Below are positions 11,576 to 23,800 of a stretch of DNA of 64,000 nt, one piece after another. The translations under genes and the position numbers were made by a program. The stretch is from assembly GCA_030272585.1 (NCBI GenBank), contig BSYQ01000006.1:6473001-6537000 (forward strand), read 5' to 3'. The stretch comes from Bryopsis sp. KO-2023. Its lineage: Eukaryota; Chlorophyta; Ulvophyceae; Bryopsidales; Bryopsidaceae. The notes beneath the pieces were generated by a model that ran no database searches, was not told where the DNA came from, and saw only the letters and a program-made list of their open reading frames with translations. How positions within the stretch are numbered: position 1 is the first letter of the stretch; every line of letters starts with the position of its first letter.

Positions 11576-13006
11576 ATGGCGATGAGGCTGTTCCTCGCCG
11601 TTTTCGTCGTGGGAGGTACGCCACGAAGCCGAAAGTAGAACCGCTTTCACACTGGACGAACGGAAGGGATTTGTGTCAACAGGACGTTGTCTGACGTGGA
11701 AATTCAGATCGCTAACGTCTTCATCCACAAAAATCACTCTTATTCGATTTTAGTATTTTTCCATGGGGGGAGCATCACCAAAACAGAGAAGAACCCTCAC
11801 GCCTTTCTTTCTCTTCAGATTATATCCTCCTCTGGATATGATATGTGTTTCACTCATATTTTGTCTGAGCGAGAAAAGCTGTTTGGAGTTGGACCAAAGC
11901 CCATTCCACTCAACAGGTGTTCTAACTCAATACACTGGGTTCTGTTTCTCAGGACTTGGCTCCATCATATTTGGTTGCATTCTGGAGATCCCCCCCAAAT
12001 CGCTACCATCCATGGGAATGGTTATGGTGGGCGTGTTAACCCTGATGGCTGCGATGTTTGGCTATTGTGGCTCCTATGGTCAAGACTGCTGCTTGAAAAT
12101 GTTCCTGAGTATGGCGCTAGTGTCGTTGGCCCTCCAAGCTTCATTCGTTTTGGCACTTCATTTCGACTTCGACAAAGTGCTGGAGACGATCCACGATGGA
12201 AAAGATAAGCAAAGAGTGGTGGATACGCTGAAGGCTGGGAAATGGATTTTTGTCGTGATGCTGGCAGGTAAACAGATCGATGGATGCATTTAGGGTAATT
12301 GTTATGGGTGTAACCTACAATTTCTTGACATTCCTATTTTTAGTGAAATGCTTGCATTCCTAGTTCCAGTGCAATGATGGGAACCAACTGTTTGAACAGT
12401 TGAGGTGCTTCGTTTTTTCTTTTTCTGAAGAAGTCGCTTGGTGCCACCATATTTCGGAAAACCGAAAAAAGAAAATATACTGCAAAGAAATAGTCCATTT
12501 GTTTATTTTTTTCATTTTTTTGTTGCAGCTGAGGTCATAGCTTTCTTCATAGCGATAATCTTGAGATGTTGCCGAAGCAACGAACCTCCTTTCGATGCTC
12601 TGGAAGACCCCACACCCATCGCAGCAAAACGAGACAGGGGAAGAGATAGATCCAATGTTGCACTCCAGAAACTCAGAACAGACATTGTGAGAAACAAAGA
12701 AGACTCAGCCAGCAATTACGAAAGGTATGTGGGAATGTGATCAACATTGAGTATAATAATAATTACCTAAGGAGGATTTCAAGAGGAAAAGAAAACCCGT
12801 TTTTCCTCCTCCAAATTCATTCTTTTCCACTTTATCTGAATTCTCCAGTGCTTTATCTATGCTATTTTTTTCTGTTTGATTTACTGGCTGTTGAACTTTT
12901 TGTTAAACTTTTGTGCAGAGTAAGACAAAAGATGCAGAAGAAATACGGAAAATTCAGTCATGGGGTCGATTGGGGAAAAAAGAAGAGGAAGTGGTATTTC
13001 TTTTAG
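11576..13006 (+). CDS. Small four-helix tetraspanin-like membrane protein
   Basis: Exons 11576-11615, 11953-12267, 12529-12724, 12919-13006 join in phase to give 212 residues. Four hydrophobic helices are visible: about residues 4-25 (MRLFLAVFVVGGLGSIIFGC), 35-58 (MVGVLTLMAAMFGYCGS), 60-85 (MFLSMALVSLALQASFVLAL) and 117-135 (AEVIAFFIAIILRCC). The loop between helices 3 and 4 is only about 30 residues and lacks the CCG motif of classic tetraspanins; the Cys pair after helix 4 could be palmitoylated. The C-tail is long and basic and ends in a Lys-rich stretch. The topology recalls plant TOM2A-type tetraspanins, but this is topology, not close identity. A single-codon-split first exon makes the start less certain than the rest. 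Confidence 0.7.
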
Positions 13007-13725
13007 GTTGAATGGAGATCTAACCTAACTGTTTGAGTCATTGCCTTGGTTTTGAGTTCTTTCAATTTAAATAGCTAGACAGGCCACTGTAGGTATCTTT
13101 TGGAATTAGTAATCAAATCTGGTGCAAGTTTCAATCTTCCAGATGTATTCAAAATTCCATACACAAAGTATCTTTCTTAATTTGGTTTTAAGCCTTTTGT
13201 CCAGCCTGTTCCGTATTTCAACTTCCAACATCTGCCAGCCTCTGGGCTGCATCACCCTTATGTAATTCAGACACACTTGTAGACACACCACCAGTGTTAA
13301 CGGGAACAATAACATTCAGATTGAAGGCCAAGTGCTTTCTAGAGAGAGAGAACCAATGACCAATAATGAGCTCTCCATCTGTCTAATATTGCAAAACGAT
13401 CCAAAACAATCTGACTGAGGGTGAAAACAGCATTCAGCAAATCATTTCCAGCGAAGGCTTACATGAAACTTTACATCACGCCGTGACTAAAGCCCCCACC
13501 GCAGCACAGTCCATCGACCAAGTGAACAATTTCTAAAAACCTCGCCGCAAATTTAGGTAGCTTGGATCAGTCAGTCAACCCTCCCACCCCCTAACTACTA
13601 GAAAGAGACATATGAAATAGATCTTCACATAAAACCATGCAAAATCCTAATCAAATCAATTGACAGGTCCAAGGGAAAGCAGAAACCATCATATCACGAC
13701 CGAACATTGAAAAGAGAGCTCCTTT
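13007..13725. other. 3' intergenic region between convergent genes
   Basis: About 0.7 kb between the stop codons of the tetraspanin-like gene and threonyl-tRNA synthetase. It is AT-rich with no convincing reading frame and presumably carries both 3' UTRs. Confidence 0.7.
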
Positions 13726-16700
13726 TCAGGATTTTTCTGGTTTCTGCTCTTTTTCAGCAGCTCCTTCCCCATCAGGAGTGTCCTTTTTCCAATCAGAGAT
13801 CAGTTTTCGGTCATCCCTCTCCACCCGGAGCTTTTCGATCACGTCCTCAACTTTGTGCATTCCATGCACTGCATTATCCCTGGTTCGAACATTAACAGAT
13901 CCAGTTTCCTTCTCTTGTTCGCCCACCACCAGAATGTAGTTGTACTGGGCCAGCTGGGCAGTACGGACCTTTTTCTGCATAGTTGCACTGGATTGATCGA
14001 CCTCGGCCAAGAAACGCTCTTCCCTGAATCGTTTTTTAACAGTGGCTGCATAATCTGCCGCTGACTCAGAAATCGGGACAATCATGACCTGCCTGGGGCT
14101 CATCCACATAGGCCATTTCCCGGCGAAATGTTCGGTCAGAATAGCGAACATTCTCTCCACTGATCCCAGGATCGCACGATGCACGATCACTGGCCTCTCG
14201 AACCCGGTTTCGGTCTGGTACTCCAGTTTAAATCGAATTGGCAACTGGAAATCCAACTGTACAGTAGCACATTGGAACTTTCGTCGCAGAGCGTCGAAGA
14301 CAGTGATGTCGATTTTTGGTCCATAAAACGCACCGTCCCCAGGGTTCATTATCCATTTTTTTCCGCTGGCATTCAATGCATCTTCCAGGGCTTTCTCAGC
14401 TTGATTCCAGAGAGCCAATTCACCGAGGTAGCCCTCTGGCCGAGTGGACAGTGCCATTTCATAGTCCAACCCAAAAATCTCATAGATTTCATTCATGAAT
14501 TCGAGAAAGCTCTGGACTTCCTCCAGCACCTGGTATGCAGTGGAAAAAGAGTGAGGCATCGGCAATCGATAAATATGCCAAGTCTGGAAATTCATCTCTT
14601 TTTTCAATAACTAGAATTCCAAATGCCAAGAAGTAAGCACACAAATGCAATACAACCATAAACCAAATCCACAGAAAATCTTGACCTACCTGATCAGGTC
14701 GGCAAAAGATATGGGCATCATCTTGCACAAATCGCCTCACTCGGGTGAGGCCCTGCAACGCTCCGCTGTACTCATTTCTATGCAGCACTCCAAATTCTGC
14801 CATCCGAATGGGCAGCTCTCTGTAGGACCGCTTGCGGTGGCCGAAGATCACACAGTGACCTGGAAGTACAATTTCATGGTTTGTGAGCACTACCGATTGA
14901 TTCCACGTTCAGGTCCACTCTTCCTTCATTGTCCAATATGAACTCCAGAAATCGACAAGCCTATACTAGATACATCTATTGGCCCACCAATTTTTTATTT
15001 TCCTGAAGTGAAAACTAGCAGCGTTTACTGTCTTCAAGGAAAAAGCTCCACAATTCCCACATGCAACAAAAACATAAGGAAGGTAGACATTTGATCAAAT
15101 AAAATAAATAAATAGAGTGTGCGTGTGCGAGTGTGTGGACAAATTTATACACAGATATAAACACACTCACCTGGACAGTTCATGGGCTTCATTCCAAACT
15201 CTTGCTTCTCAACATCGAAACCAAACATGTTCTCCTTGTAATGCGCTGCATGACCCGAGGTCTTCCACAGGTCAAAATTGAAAATATTGGGGCTAATCAC
15301 CTCCTCGTAGCCGTACTTCCAGTACTTTTCTTTCATCAAGTCTACCAGAGAATTGTACACTCGGGCACCGCTGGGCAAAAAGAAACCACTGCCGGGGGAG
15401 AGGTGGTTGAAGAAGAACAATTCTTGGCTGGTCCCGAGAGTACGGTGGTCTCTTTTTTTGGCCTCTTCGATTCGCCTCTTGTATTCCTTGAGCTGTTTGT
15501 TATCAGGGTAAGTAATGCCGTACACTCTCTGGAGGGGTTCCTTGGTGACATCGGCTCTCCAGAAAGCCCGTGACACAGAATTCACAGCAACAGCCTGCAA
15601 ACATGCCAGGCGCATTAGTGGAAGTCAGTCATTTAAACATGCTCCAGATAAACCATGCCAACTCCCCGGGACACAACCCACCCGAATTCCTCCTATATAT
15701 ATATATCAACAGAACGTTCATGACTGGCAAAATCAAAAGATAGACATACCTTGAGAAGACCAGTGTTTGGCACATGTGGACCATGGCACAAGTCCACCAT
15801 TGGACCGCATCTGTACAAAGAAATGGTTGCATCAGCAGGCAAGCCAGAAATAATTTCCACCTGGACATTGCACAAAACTTTTTGTCAGATCTACGGACAT
15901 AATGTGAAAAGATAGCACTCACTTCTTTGCACAGTGAGTGACGGAGCGATGTCAAACAAGTCACTATTCACTTTCCACTTTTTCATACTTTTTTCATTTT
16001 CATTTTGTATCTATTCAATAAAAAAAAGGAAAAGGGGGGGAGAAAGGAGAAGAAAGGAAAAGATCAACAAGATTGAGATTTACAAAAAAAACAAAACAAA
16101 TTCCCACATCCAGACACACCTTGAATTTGTTCTCTTGGAACATAGATAAGGCTTCATCCCGGGTCACCACAACTCGCTGAAACGGCTGCCCCTCTTTGAC
16201 GGCCTGCGACATTCGTTTTTCAATTTTGGGCATATCGTTGTCCCTCAGAGTGGTATCTTCACCCATGTAGCAATCATAGTAAAACCCTTCCTCGATGCAA
16301 GGCCCAATGGTGAGATCCACACCATACTCAAGTTCCAAAGCTTGTCCCAAAACGTGTGCACTTGAATGCCAGAAAGTCTGCGTGGAAAAAAAACACAAAA
16401 AAGAACATCAACAGGTGCAGTGTCTCTCTATGACAAGAGGTGATATATGGCAATTGCCATGCACTAGTCAAGTTCTGTGAGCCAGCAGACATGCGCCCAT
16501 AGTTGGACTGCATAGTGCTTGCTTACTTTAATTGTCAAGAACAAGAAAAAAACAAATCAGTGCCAATGTATTTTCTCTATTTTGTGCATTGTCTAGGTTT
16601 AAAGATTTTGAAAACGATTCTGCAGTATCTCATGTTTGCAGGACAAAAAGTACATCGACAAAAAAGTTTGGAAGTCAAAATTTCCCTTGTGTAGGAAAGC

Positions 16701-17187
16701 AGCTTAATGAACTGCTTGGTGTTCCTTCTTTCTTTCCACAAAGCTGTACTTTTTTTTGCACTTGTAGGTGGAGTGGACAAAGGCAGAAGAATCTCTAAAA
16801 CAAAATCGGGAGCTGTGGACTCACGTCTTTTCCTTCCGCAGTGTCGAAGTTGCACAGCTCCAAACTGCAGTCATCCTCCAGAGGCCTGAAGACATCCCAA
16901 ACTTCCGAGTTCACTTTCGCCACCACAGTTTTCTTGGCCAAGCTCTTCGATATCATCGCAGCGACGTCCAGAGGAGTAGTGACCCCCTTCACCGCTTCCT
17001 TCACAGATCCGTCTGGCAGAGTAACTTTGATAGCATCGTTGGCGGCCTTTGCTTTCTCGACATCGGCCTGCTGCCTCGCCAGGAAAGACTCGAACAGCTC
17101 AACGCGTTTAGCGTAATAGGGCGCCTTCTGCTCGACGAGTTGGGCGAAGCCGTTTTCGGCTGGTGTCTCCACTTTGGCTGCACTCAT
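13726..17187 (-). CDS. Threonyl-tRNA synthetase
   Basis: Charges tRNA-Thr with threonine. Exons (minus): 17187-16825, 16377-16120, 15860-15750, 15594-15171, 14859-14690, 14529-13726; 709 residues, normal for a eukaryotic enzyme. Domains in order: TGS domain (residues about 60-120, [14 protein letters not shown]), editing domain with HSSAH and [13 protein letters not shown] zinc/His motifs, class II catalytic core with motif 1 region and [11 protein letters not shown], motif 2 [14 protein letters not shown], motif 3 [12 protein letters not shown], and an anticodon-binding domain ending in a Glu/Lys-rich tail. The first exon starts [12 protein letters not shown] with no obvious transit peptide, so a cytosolic enzyme is inferred; an upstream alternative start giving organelle targeting cannot be excluded. 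Five of six exon junctions sit at strongly conserved motifs, which supports the model. Confidence 0.96.
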
Positions 17188-18841
17188 CTGATCAAAAGCA
17201 GTTGACGAGCAACCTCTCAAGAAAAAACAAAATACTGGACGCTTGCAACGAGTGCTGCACTTCACTTCGATCAATTGGACAAATACACAAAGGAGGATGT
17301 ACAATTCCTTGACAAGGCGTTCTGTTGGGCCCCATTGCTTACGAAACGCTTTGTTTCACAGAACTGTGATGAAGGGAAGCTGGCCAGCGCCCCACTGGAA
17401 ATTGCCCAGAACCCCTCAACAGATTGCAAGTGTGAAAAGCCACCAGAATAGATGTGATCAGCCTCTAATCAGTCGATTCGTCCATCAACATGGAATTAAA
17501 TTCTGGTTGATTGAACTCAGAAAGAAACGCAAGGGTTTCCGCTGATCCAAACGATGGAGGCCCCCCTCCCTGGAGCAGTCCAAACTTTCGCATTGTTTCT
17601 CCTGCAGTTCCAAGTGCTTGTTTTGTATTCTTAAACTTGCACCCTCCTCCACTCCTTCTTTCGAACAGATTTTTCTTACAGAAAATGTTCAACGATACAA
17701 TCTTTCCTTCCAAATTTATACTCAGAGATCTTTCATCTCATAGTTGATTGTGTCAAATTAATGAAATTCCGACCACTTCAAAATACTGATCCCAACACTT
17801 GGATATTTTGTCTTCCAAAAAAAAAAAAAAAGCTCTACCCATGTTGCTCCGTTAGTGTGGTCTTGTCTTGTCATACAAAATAGCATGGCAAGTTCAGTGG
17901 TGTTTGCATGCTTGATTCATTTTGATCCATCGTGACAAGCAGTTTCTTGTGCCTTCATAAAATTGGCACCTTAGATTGCAAAAAAGGGGGGGGGGGCTGT
18001 TTCTGGTCAGTGTAGGAAGCAGCCATTCTTTCATTATCTGTTTTTTGTGGTCACCAAACATTTCCAGAATTTGTGTTTTGGTGTTCAGATATGTTTGTAA
18101 TTTGAACATATCCAGCTGAACTGGACCTTCTTTTCAAAATGTCAAGTCCTTTAAAATTAAAAAACCAACCAAAACCCACACAAACCCCAACAAAAGCAAT
18201 ACTCTCACATCAGCACCCCTCCCAAAAGCAAAAAAAAAAAAAGATATCAGTTTCTCACAATCCACTACAAAATGTGCCTATTGAGCAAAATCTCACCAAG
18301 CCTGGTGCGAATCTAAGATTGTGCAAATAAAATAACAAGCACAGAAGAAAATAAAAAAAAATAACTACCTTTTTTTTACGAAGCATTGTCCATGCTTTCG
18401 ACCTCAAAGTATAAAAAAAAGGAAACGAAAAGAAAATAAAAGAAAGAAAGTTACCATGGCAAATTTGATATTGCTCAGAGTCATGTCACAGAGTCCCATT
18501 GTTGCTGATTGCCCCGTTGAATGGTAAGATCGATTCTTTTTCCAAGGAGGATTCTGAGACACTACTGCAGCAAGGTAACTTCCTAAAACCTTGAAATTGG
18601 AAAAATACCAGTTGGACCCAAACCATCCCAGACGAAAAAAGGGACCAACAGGACCTTTTCTTCCCAAAAAAAAAAGAACATAAAGAAAGAAGAAAAAAAA
18701 AACGAAAAAACGAAAAAAATTTCAATCAACCTAATATAACGGGTTTCAACACAACATTTTCTACACGACACTTCCTAGTGGAGTTTTTTTTTTGAGCGCT
18801 TTTTTTTAACGATTCGGTGCAAACTTGAACTGCATCGTGTG
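17188..18841. other. AT-rich intergenic region with homopolymer runs
   Basis: About 1.65 kb upstream of threonyl-tRNA synthetase and downstream of the PPR gene. It contains A runs (about 17818-17832, 18232-18242), a G run near 17990 and T-rich stretches, with no recognisable coding unit or RNA gene. Confidence 0.6.
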
Positions 18842-19927
18842 TCAGTCATCAGCGAGAGTAGAAGAACCGACCGAATCACTGCTGGCCAACCAGCCCACCA
18901 TGGACTGCGAGAAGTCGCAAGAACCCGAACCCCGCTGTGATAACCCCCCCGAAGAGGAGTGCGGGCTGTCAAGTGCAATGCTCATGCTCATTTGGAACTG
19001 CGTCTTCAGAGAGAAGGCCAGGTCAGCTTGCCCGCCGTTCAAACAGCTTTCCACGATCGCCGCCGCCGTCTCCCTGTTGATCTGTACGCCCCGCCGCTCC
19101 ATCGCTCTGAACACCTTCAGGCTTTCTTCCCACATCCCCTCGAGGGACAGCGATCTGAGAACGGAGTTGTACATATCCAGCGTCACCACGATCTTGCTGG
19201 CCTCCATTTCGCTGAGCAAATGCATTCCCATGTCCGGCCGCCCGCAAGTCTCGCAGCCGAACAAGAGTGCAGAGCATACCCCAGAATCGATCTCCACTTC
19301 AAAAGCTTGCATTGTCAGAAACGCTTCAACGGCGTAATCGAATTCACCGGCGCCGCAAGCCGCCGTTATCAGTGCTGCATACTCCCGAGGCGTTGCAGCG
19401 TTGCCTCTGTCGTGCATGTAGTCCAAAATCGTGATTGCTTGTCCAACATCGCCGCACACCAACGACGAAAACATTAGAGCGATACAAACGCTGCGATCGG
19501 GCTCAAAATTGGACGCCTCCATTTCACCGAAGAGCTCAAAAACTTTCTCATGCAAACCAGCCTTCCCGAATGCGGGGATCAACGATCGATAAACGACCTT
19601 GTCTGGACTGCAGTCAGCGTTGTCGATAGCATCCGCCTTCATGGACAAGAAAAGCTCCAGAGCTTCCTCGCACTTCCCGGCGGCGGAAAACACAGAAATC
19701 AGCGAGGTGTAAGTTATGGCGTTCGGCCGCACGCCACGATCGTACATCGCATCGAAAATTTCCCTGGCTTTCTCAACGTGGCCCCTCTTCCCGCAAGTGG
19801 CGATCAGGGTGGTGAACCCCGACATCCCAATACAAAAATCGCAGTTCGCAATGAGTTCCTTGATCTGACCATTTCCAACGGTCGCGTTTTTCAAGGCATG
19901 CCTTAACTCAGAGATGGAGGAGGCCAT
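18842..19927 (-). CDS. Intronless P-class pentatricopeptide-repeat (PPR) protein
   Basis: A single uninterrupted frame of 361 residues. About eight consecutive 35-residue PPR motifs cover residues 35-325, for example SGFTTLIATCGKRGHVEKA and YTSLISVFSAAGKCEEALEL; the second is lengthened by about five residues. PPR proteins bind single-stranded RNA, one base per repeat, and mostly act in plastid or mitochondrial RNA processing. No E, DYW or SMR domain follows; the C-terminus is a Ser/Gly-rich tail. The N-terminus MASSISELRHALKNATV is short for a transit peptide, so targeting is unclear. It is intronless and GC-richer than its neighbours, as is common for PPR genes, which are thought to have spread by retroposition. 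The RNA target is unknown. Confidence 0.9.
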   Translation of the reverse strand: MASSISELRHALKNATVGNGQIKELIANCDFCIGMSGFTTLIATCGKRGHVEKAREIFDAMYDRGVRPNAITYTSLISVFSAAGKCEEALELFLSMKADAIDNADCSPDKVVYRSLIPAFGKAGLHEKVFELFGEMEASNFEPDRSVCIALMFSSLVCGDVGQAITILDYMHDRGNAATPREYAALITAACGAGEFDYAVEAFLTMQAFEVEIDSGVCSALLFGCETCGRPDMGMHLLSEMEASKIVVTLDMYNSVLRSLSLEGMWEESLKVFRAMERRGVQINRETAAAIVESCLNGGQADLAFSLKTQFQMSMSIALDSPHSSSGGLSQRGSGSCDFSQSMVGWLASSDSVGSSTLADD

Positions 19928-20511
19928 TCTTGCACTTGCCCACGTCTGCTTTGTCCACTCACCCCCAGATCGTAACCCGAATTCACAAGCAACGGCGCTG
20001 CGAGTTCACAGCAGCTCAATCCCCATTTATGCCCCCAATCCTGGATTCGACTCCTTGCCCCTACATCGTCCAGAAAGTGACATCCAGTTAGTCGTCGTCC
20101 AACGGGTTACTTCTTGTTGCCCAATATCGGCGAAAAGGGGCCCTGGTGGTCCACCAAACCCATGCTGACGCCCATCAACTTGCTGGCTGAAGGGAGAGGC
20201 CGGTATCTCCAATGTAATAATGAAAGGAACACGTGCGACTTATCTTGGGTCATGCCCTCACTGAGGTGGTGAGCAATAATGGTAATCAAAGATGATTGGT
20301 GCGTTGATAAATGGCCGACCAACACAATGTTTTAGGCGCTTTTGTTTTGTGTGTGTATCTGTCCGAGATTTTCAAACTCATGCTGCCAGGAAGTCAGGAA
20401 TGGACAGAAATTCAGTTCGTTTTCTTTGTTATTTCTCTTATTTTCTTTTTACATGTTTCACAAACCCACAAACACTGCAATCTGAATATAAACAAAAAAT
20501 ATACTGTACTA
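19928..20511. other. Intergenic region, nothing recognised
   Basis: About 0.58 kb between the PPR start and the stop of sulfotransferase A, both minus-strand. It must contain the PPR promoter and the 3' UTR of the sulfotransferase. No motif or coding unit stands out. Confidence 0.6.
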
Positions 20512-22807
20512 TCAGCGCCGCTCAATTTTATGATGATCTCCTACATCCATCTCTTCGAAATCTAGCATTTCATAGTCTTTGTGAAAAATCTTGAAAAGCT
20601 TCCGCAACATTCCGTCGGTTAGATTTTCACGAATTATGGAGCCTGAGTGATTTGGGGCTTTATAAACACTGGCGGTTTGAAAAGACATCGATTTATTTTT
20701 CCCCCATCCAGAGGCCCCATACTTTTCCCAAACACCCATTGATGAGAGCAACTCCTTCATGTCATAGTTCATGTTTGGGGTTCTTCCAATAAAATCATAC
20801 CGCACATGTTCGAAACCACAAAACGAAGTCATTCTCCTGAAATGGCCATTGATTTCATTGAATTCCTTTGTTTTGGAAATCTTCATCAAATCACTGATGA
20901 CCTGCAACACCCAGAAAATCCTGCTTGCTTCTTTCTTGATCTGCTCTTTGTTTTTCCAAGACAAGAATCCAGTATGAATAGGAAACGCAACTCTCCGATG
21001 ATATGTTGTGTCGAGAAAAAAGGGTGGGAGGGTTAGAAAGACAAATGCAAGATGTAGATACAAATGGAACCACATGGAATGAGCTGCCATCCAATTCTTG
21101 CCTACCTTTGAAATACTGGGCTTCGTTTTTTGTTTTTCGTTCAGGACTTTGTACCACTTCGTATACACAACTTTGTTTAAATATCCAGACAAGAATCTCT
21201 CGGCTGGATGTCGAACAAAAGTAGTCTTGATCCAGGATGGATCTTCGAAATACTTGATCAAATCCGCCTTCTTATTAACCACCTCGAAGTGAGCCTTTTT
21301 TCCATAGAGGTGTTCATAATCAATGATATCCCAGTCCCGCTGTCCTGTCATTCTTCTGAGCAAAACCTTGACTCGAGTATTTCCACACTTAGGTATGGCA
21401 CAGTACAACATTTTGTGTTTTCGGTCGACGATGAGGTCCCTGTCCAATACAATACCAAAGCGGCTTTATGATTTTTGGGATCCCCCACCTACGAGGACCT
21501 ACGAGGGAGTTTCAACTTGCTTGAAGAGGTAACTGGTGACAAATGTGTAACCTTACGCTGATAGGGATGTATTTTGAAGGTCCAGATTCCACTTCTGTCG
21601 CCCACACGCCCATCTATCCTTTCCCATGATCAGTGGCCTCACAGCTTGGAGTAAGCCATGCACCCCCATCCACAGTAAGTTGGAATCCATTTCACACCCT
21701 GCTGTACCTCTGAGTCCCAAAGCTTGGATGAGGGATTCTGGAAGAAGTACAACTCGATCTGGGCAAGCCCACAGTCGCTTTCCTGGCCTGTGCTCCTTGC
21801 TTCCAACCCAAAGTACCCTTGATCTCTTACCCATTGGGTGTGATTTCACAACATCCATCATTACATGTTCGCACCCATCCACCAGGCACAGCAATGCATG
21901 GGTCGCCCCCCCAAGCCGCATGAAAGAGTATCCGTTGTAAACAGAGTCCAGTGCCATCTCAAGAACTTCCTCGTACAGAGAAAAGTTGGACGATCGGAGC
22001 AGAGCGATCCCATCAAGCGGTACAATGTACAGCTCAGGCATGTGGGTATCGCTATCATGGTTGGACAAGTGGTTGATGAGACGGGTCACACTTCCGCATG
22101 CATCTCCACATGGGGTGTCCAAGTTTTCATCAGAGCCACATATCGAAACTCCTAAGGACTGCATTCGATATGTGTGGAACAGTGTGTCGTGTGGAAGCTC
22201 CAGGACCAGGGAACTGGACTCAACTTCGTGTTGGGTCCCATTTTCACCTTGATTTAGTAATGGAGGTGATTCCACCAGGTTTTCTGCAGCCTGCAGTTCA
22301 ATTGTGCAGTTTCAGAGGGCGAATTTTGCAACGTTACTGTCAAGGAGCGCTTTTTTCTGCTCTTAATAATAGAAGGTACAGTGGGGGCTCACCGCTCTCC
22401 ACCTTCCAGAAACTGACGTCGGACCTGCACAAGAACGTCAGCGTTCAAGTAGTTTTTGACGCTCTGCTTTCGTTTGCTTTTACACCGATATCAATATGTA
22501 TCAGTGTGCTTGCTTCTTTCAGAAGATTTCGGTGTGTGCAACGGCCGCTTGTTAAATTCTAAAGTTTCGCGCCTTCCAACTTTTCAAAACTCAACAAACC
22601 ATTGGTCGTCGAACTGCGTGTTATTCGAGCTATGACACAAGTTTGGAAACGACGCAAGGAAATGCTGGGACCAACCATCAACGCACTGGGTAGCGCACCT
22701 CGTCCAACGCTGTCGACACGTCCTACCTTCCAATACGTGGACAGCCCGAGCACAACGAACGCGACAGGCACAAATATAAAAACACTGCGAAACTTTTGGC
22801 CCCTCAT
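20512..22807 (-). CDS. Golgi-type sulfotransferase A with N-terminal exostosin-like region
   Basis: Exons (minus) 22807-22727, 22290-21557, 21439-21106, 20901-20512 give about 512 residues. Exon 1 encodes a short basic cytosolic segment and one signal-anchor helix (FIFVPVAFVVLGLSTYW), the layout of a type II Golgi protein. The C-terminal part is a carbohydrate sulfotransferase of the HNK-1ST family (Pfam Sulfotransfer_2): the 5'-phosphosulfate loop AIPKCGNTRVKVLLRRM and the 3'-phosphate motif FVRHPAERFLSGYLNK. It should move sulfate from PAPS to a sugar chain in the Golgi lumen. Between them, about 240 residues with several cysteines are shared with paralogue B; the order PELYIVPLDG, RLGGATHALLC and CPDRVVLLPES resembles the exostosin/GT47 pattern, an inference. 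Exon 1 assignment is the least certain step; an in-frame ATG at 22864 is an alternative start. Confidence 0.82.
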
Positions 22808-22932
22808 CCGCAGGTTCCGCAGCAAACGATAAAGTAAAGTGGAGACGCAAGTGGGAAACGGCAAAACTTTGTGTCGGAAAGCAATCGGTGCAGGGATGGA
22901 TTTGAAACGCTGTTGCGGTAACGATTCGAGTA

Positions 22933-23800
22933 CAGTAGTGATTTCGATATAGTGCCGCTCGATATAGTGCCGGCTTTCAGTATAGTGCCGCTTTTCTTCC
23001 AGAACCAGAACTGAATCGATATAGTGCCGTTTTGACGGCTTTGGGGCAAAACCGGCACTATTTCAAACATCTGCACAAGGATGATAAGAATCTAACAGAA
23101 AACTTGAAAATGAAGGATCCGCAAAAAACATCACAATCGAGTTCTGTATTACGAGAAAATTTCATGTCAGACGAAGTCTCATCAGAACACTGCGTCCCTC
23201 CCTTTGCCTGTGGCTTGGTGCTCTGCGTTCAGTGGACGAGAAACTGTGACACTTTGAAAGGCTACTAATGACTGGAATTGAGTGGTGTAAGATTTGTGGG
23301 TAAAGATATGTGGTTCAGAGTTGAGATAGTTTGTGGTGGCGAAGAGTGTTGGAAAAGGATAAGAAGGGACTTGTGGAACGGATATTAGGCTCTAAAAAAC
23401 GTTTTGGTCTTTCCTAGTTACAATGCCCACGCAGCGTTGCTGAACGGACGGACAGATGGAGGTCGGGTGCGAGATCGCTGGAGGGTGCAAATATCCCTTC
23501 ATCAGTATTGATGGGTTTCTAGAAGCACACGAGAGAGTATACTTGCCTCGAGTTTGTTGAGGGATTTCTTTTCGCAAAAGTAGCGGGTTACTGGGTTGGG
23601 AATGTGGGTGGAACAATTTGAACTTGATTTTTTCGCAACATAATAAAAGCTTTGCTCCCTAAGTGTTGGTTCTTCGCACTCGCAGCACCCAGTCCGACTG
23701 GAAATCGTGGATCGGGCGCTGATTCGATACAGTGCCGGTTTCGATATAGTGCCGCTTTTTCGCTGGGGCGCAAGGCGGCACTATATCGAAATCACTACTG
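22933..23800. mobile_element. 868-bp non-autonomous TIR element, pogo/Tc1-mariner type
   Basis: The two ends carry the same 26-bp terminal inverted repeat, CAGTAGTGATTTCGATATAG and onward to TGCCGC (left 22933-22958, right 23775-23800). Each end is bordered by TA (22931-22932 and 23801-23802), the target duplication of Tc1/mariner and pogo elements, and the CAGT terminus is typical of pogo/Tigger relatives. Inside both ends the motif GATATAGTGCCG recurs several times in direct and inverted order (about 22960-23030, 23051 and 23725-23756), as expected of transposase-binding sites. No transposase frame is present, so it would need a helper element. It lies about 125 bp upstream of the first exon of sulfotransferase A. 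The superfamily call rests on the TIR terminus and TA duplication. Confidence 0.85.
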
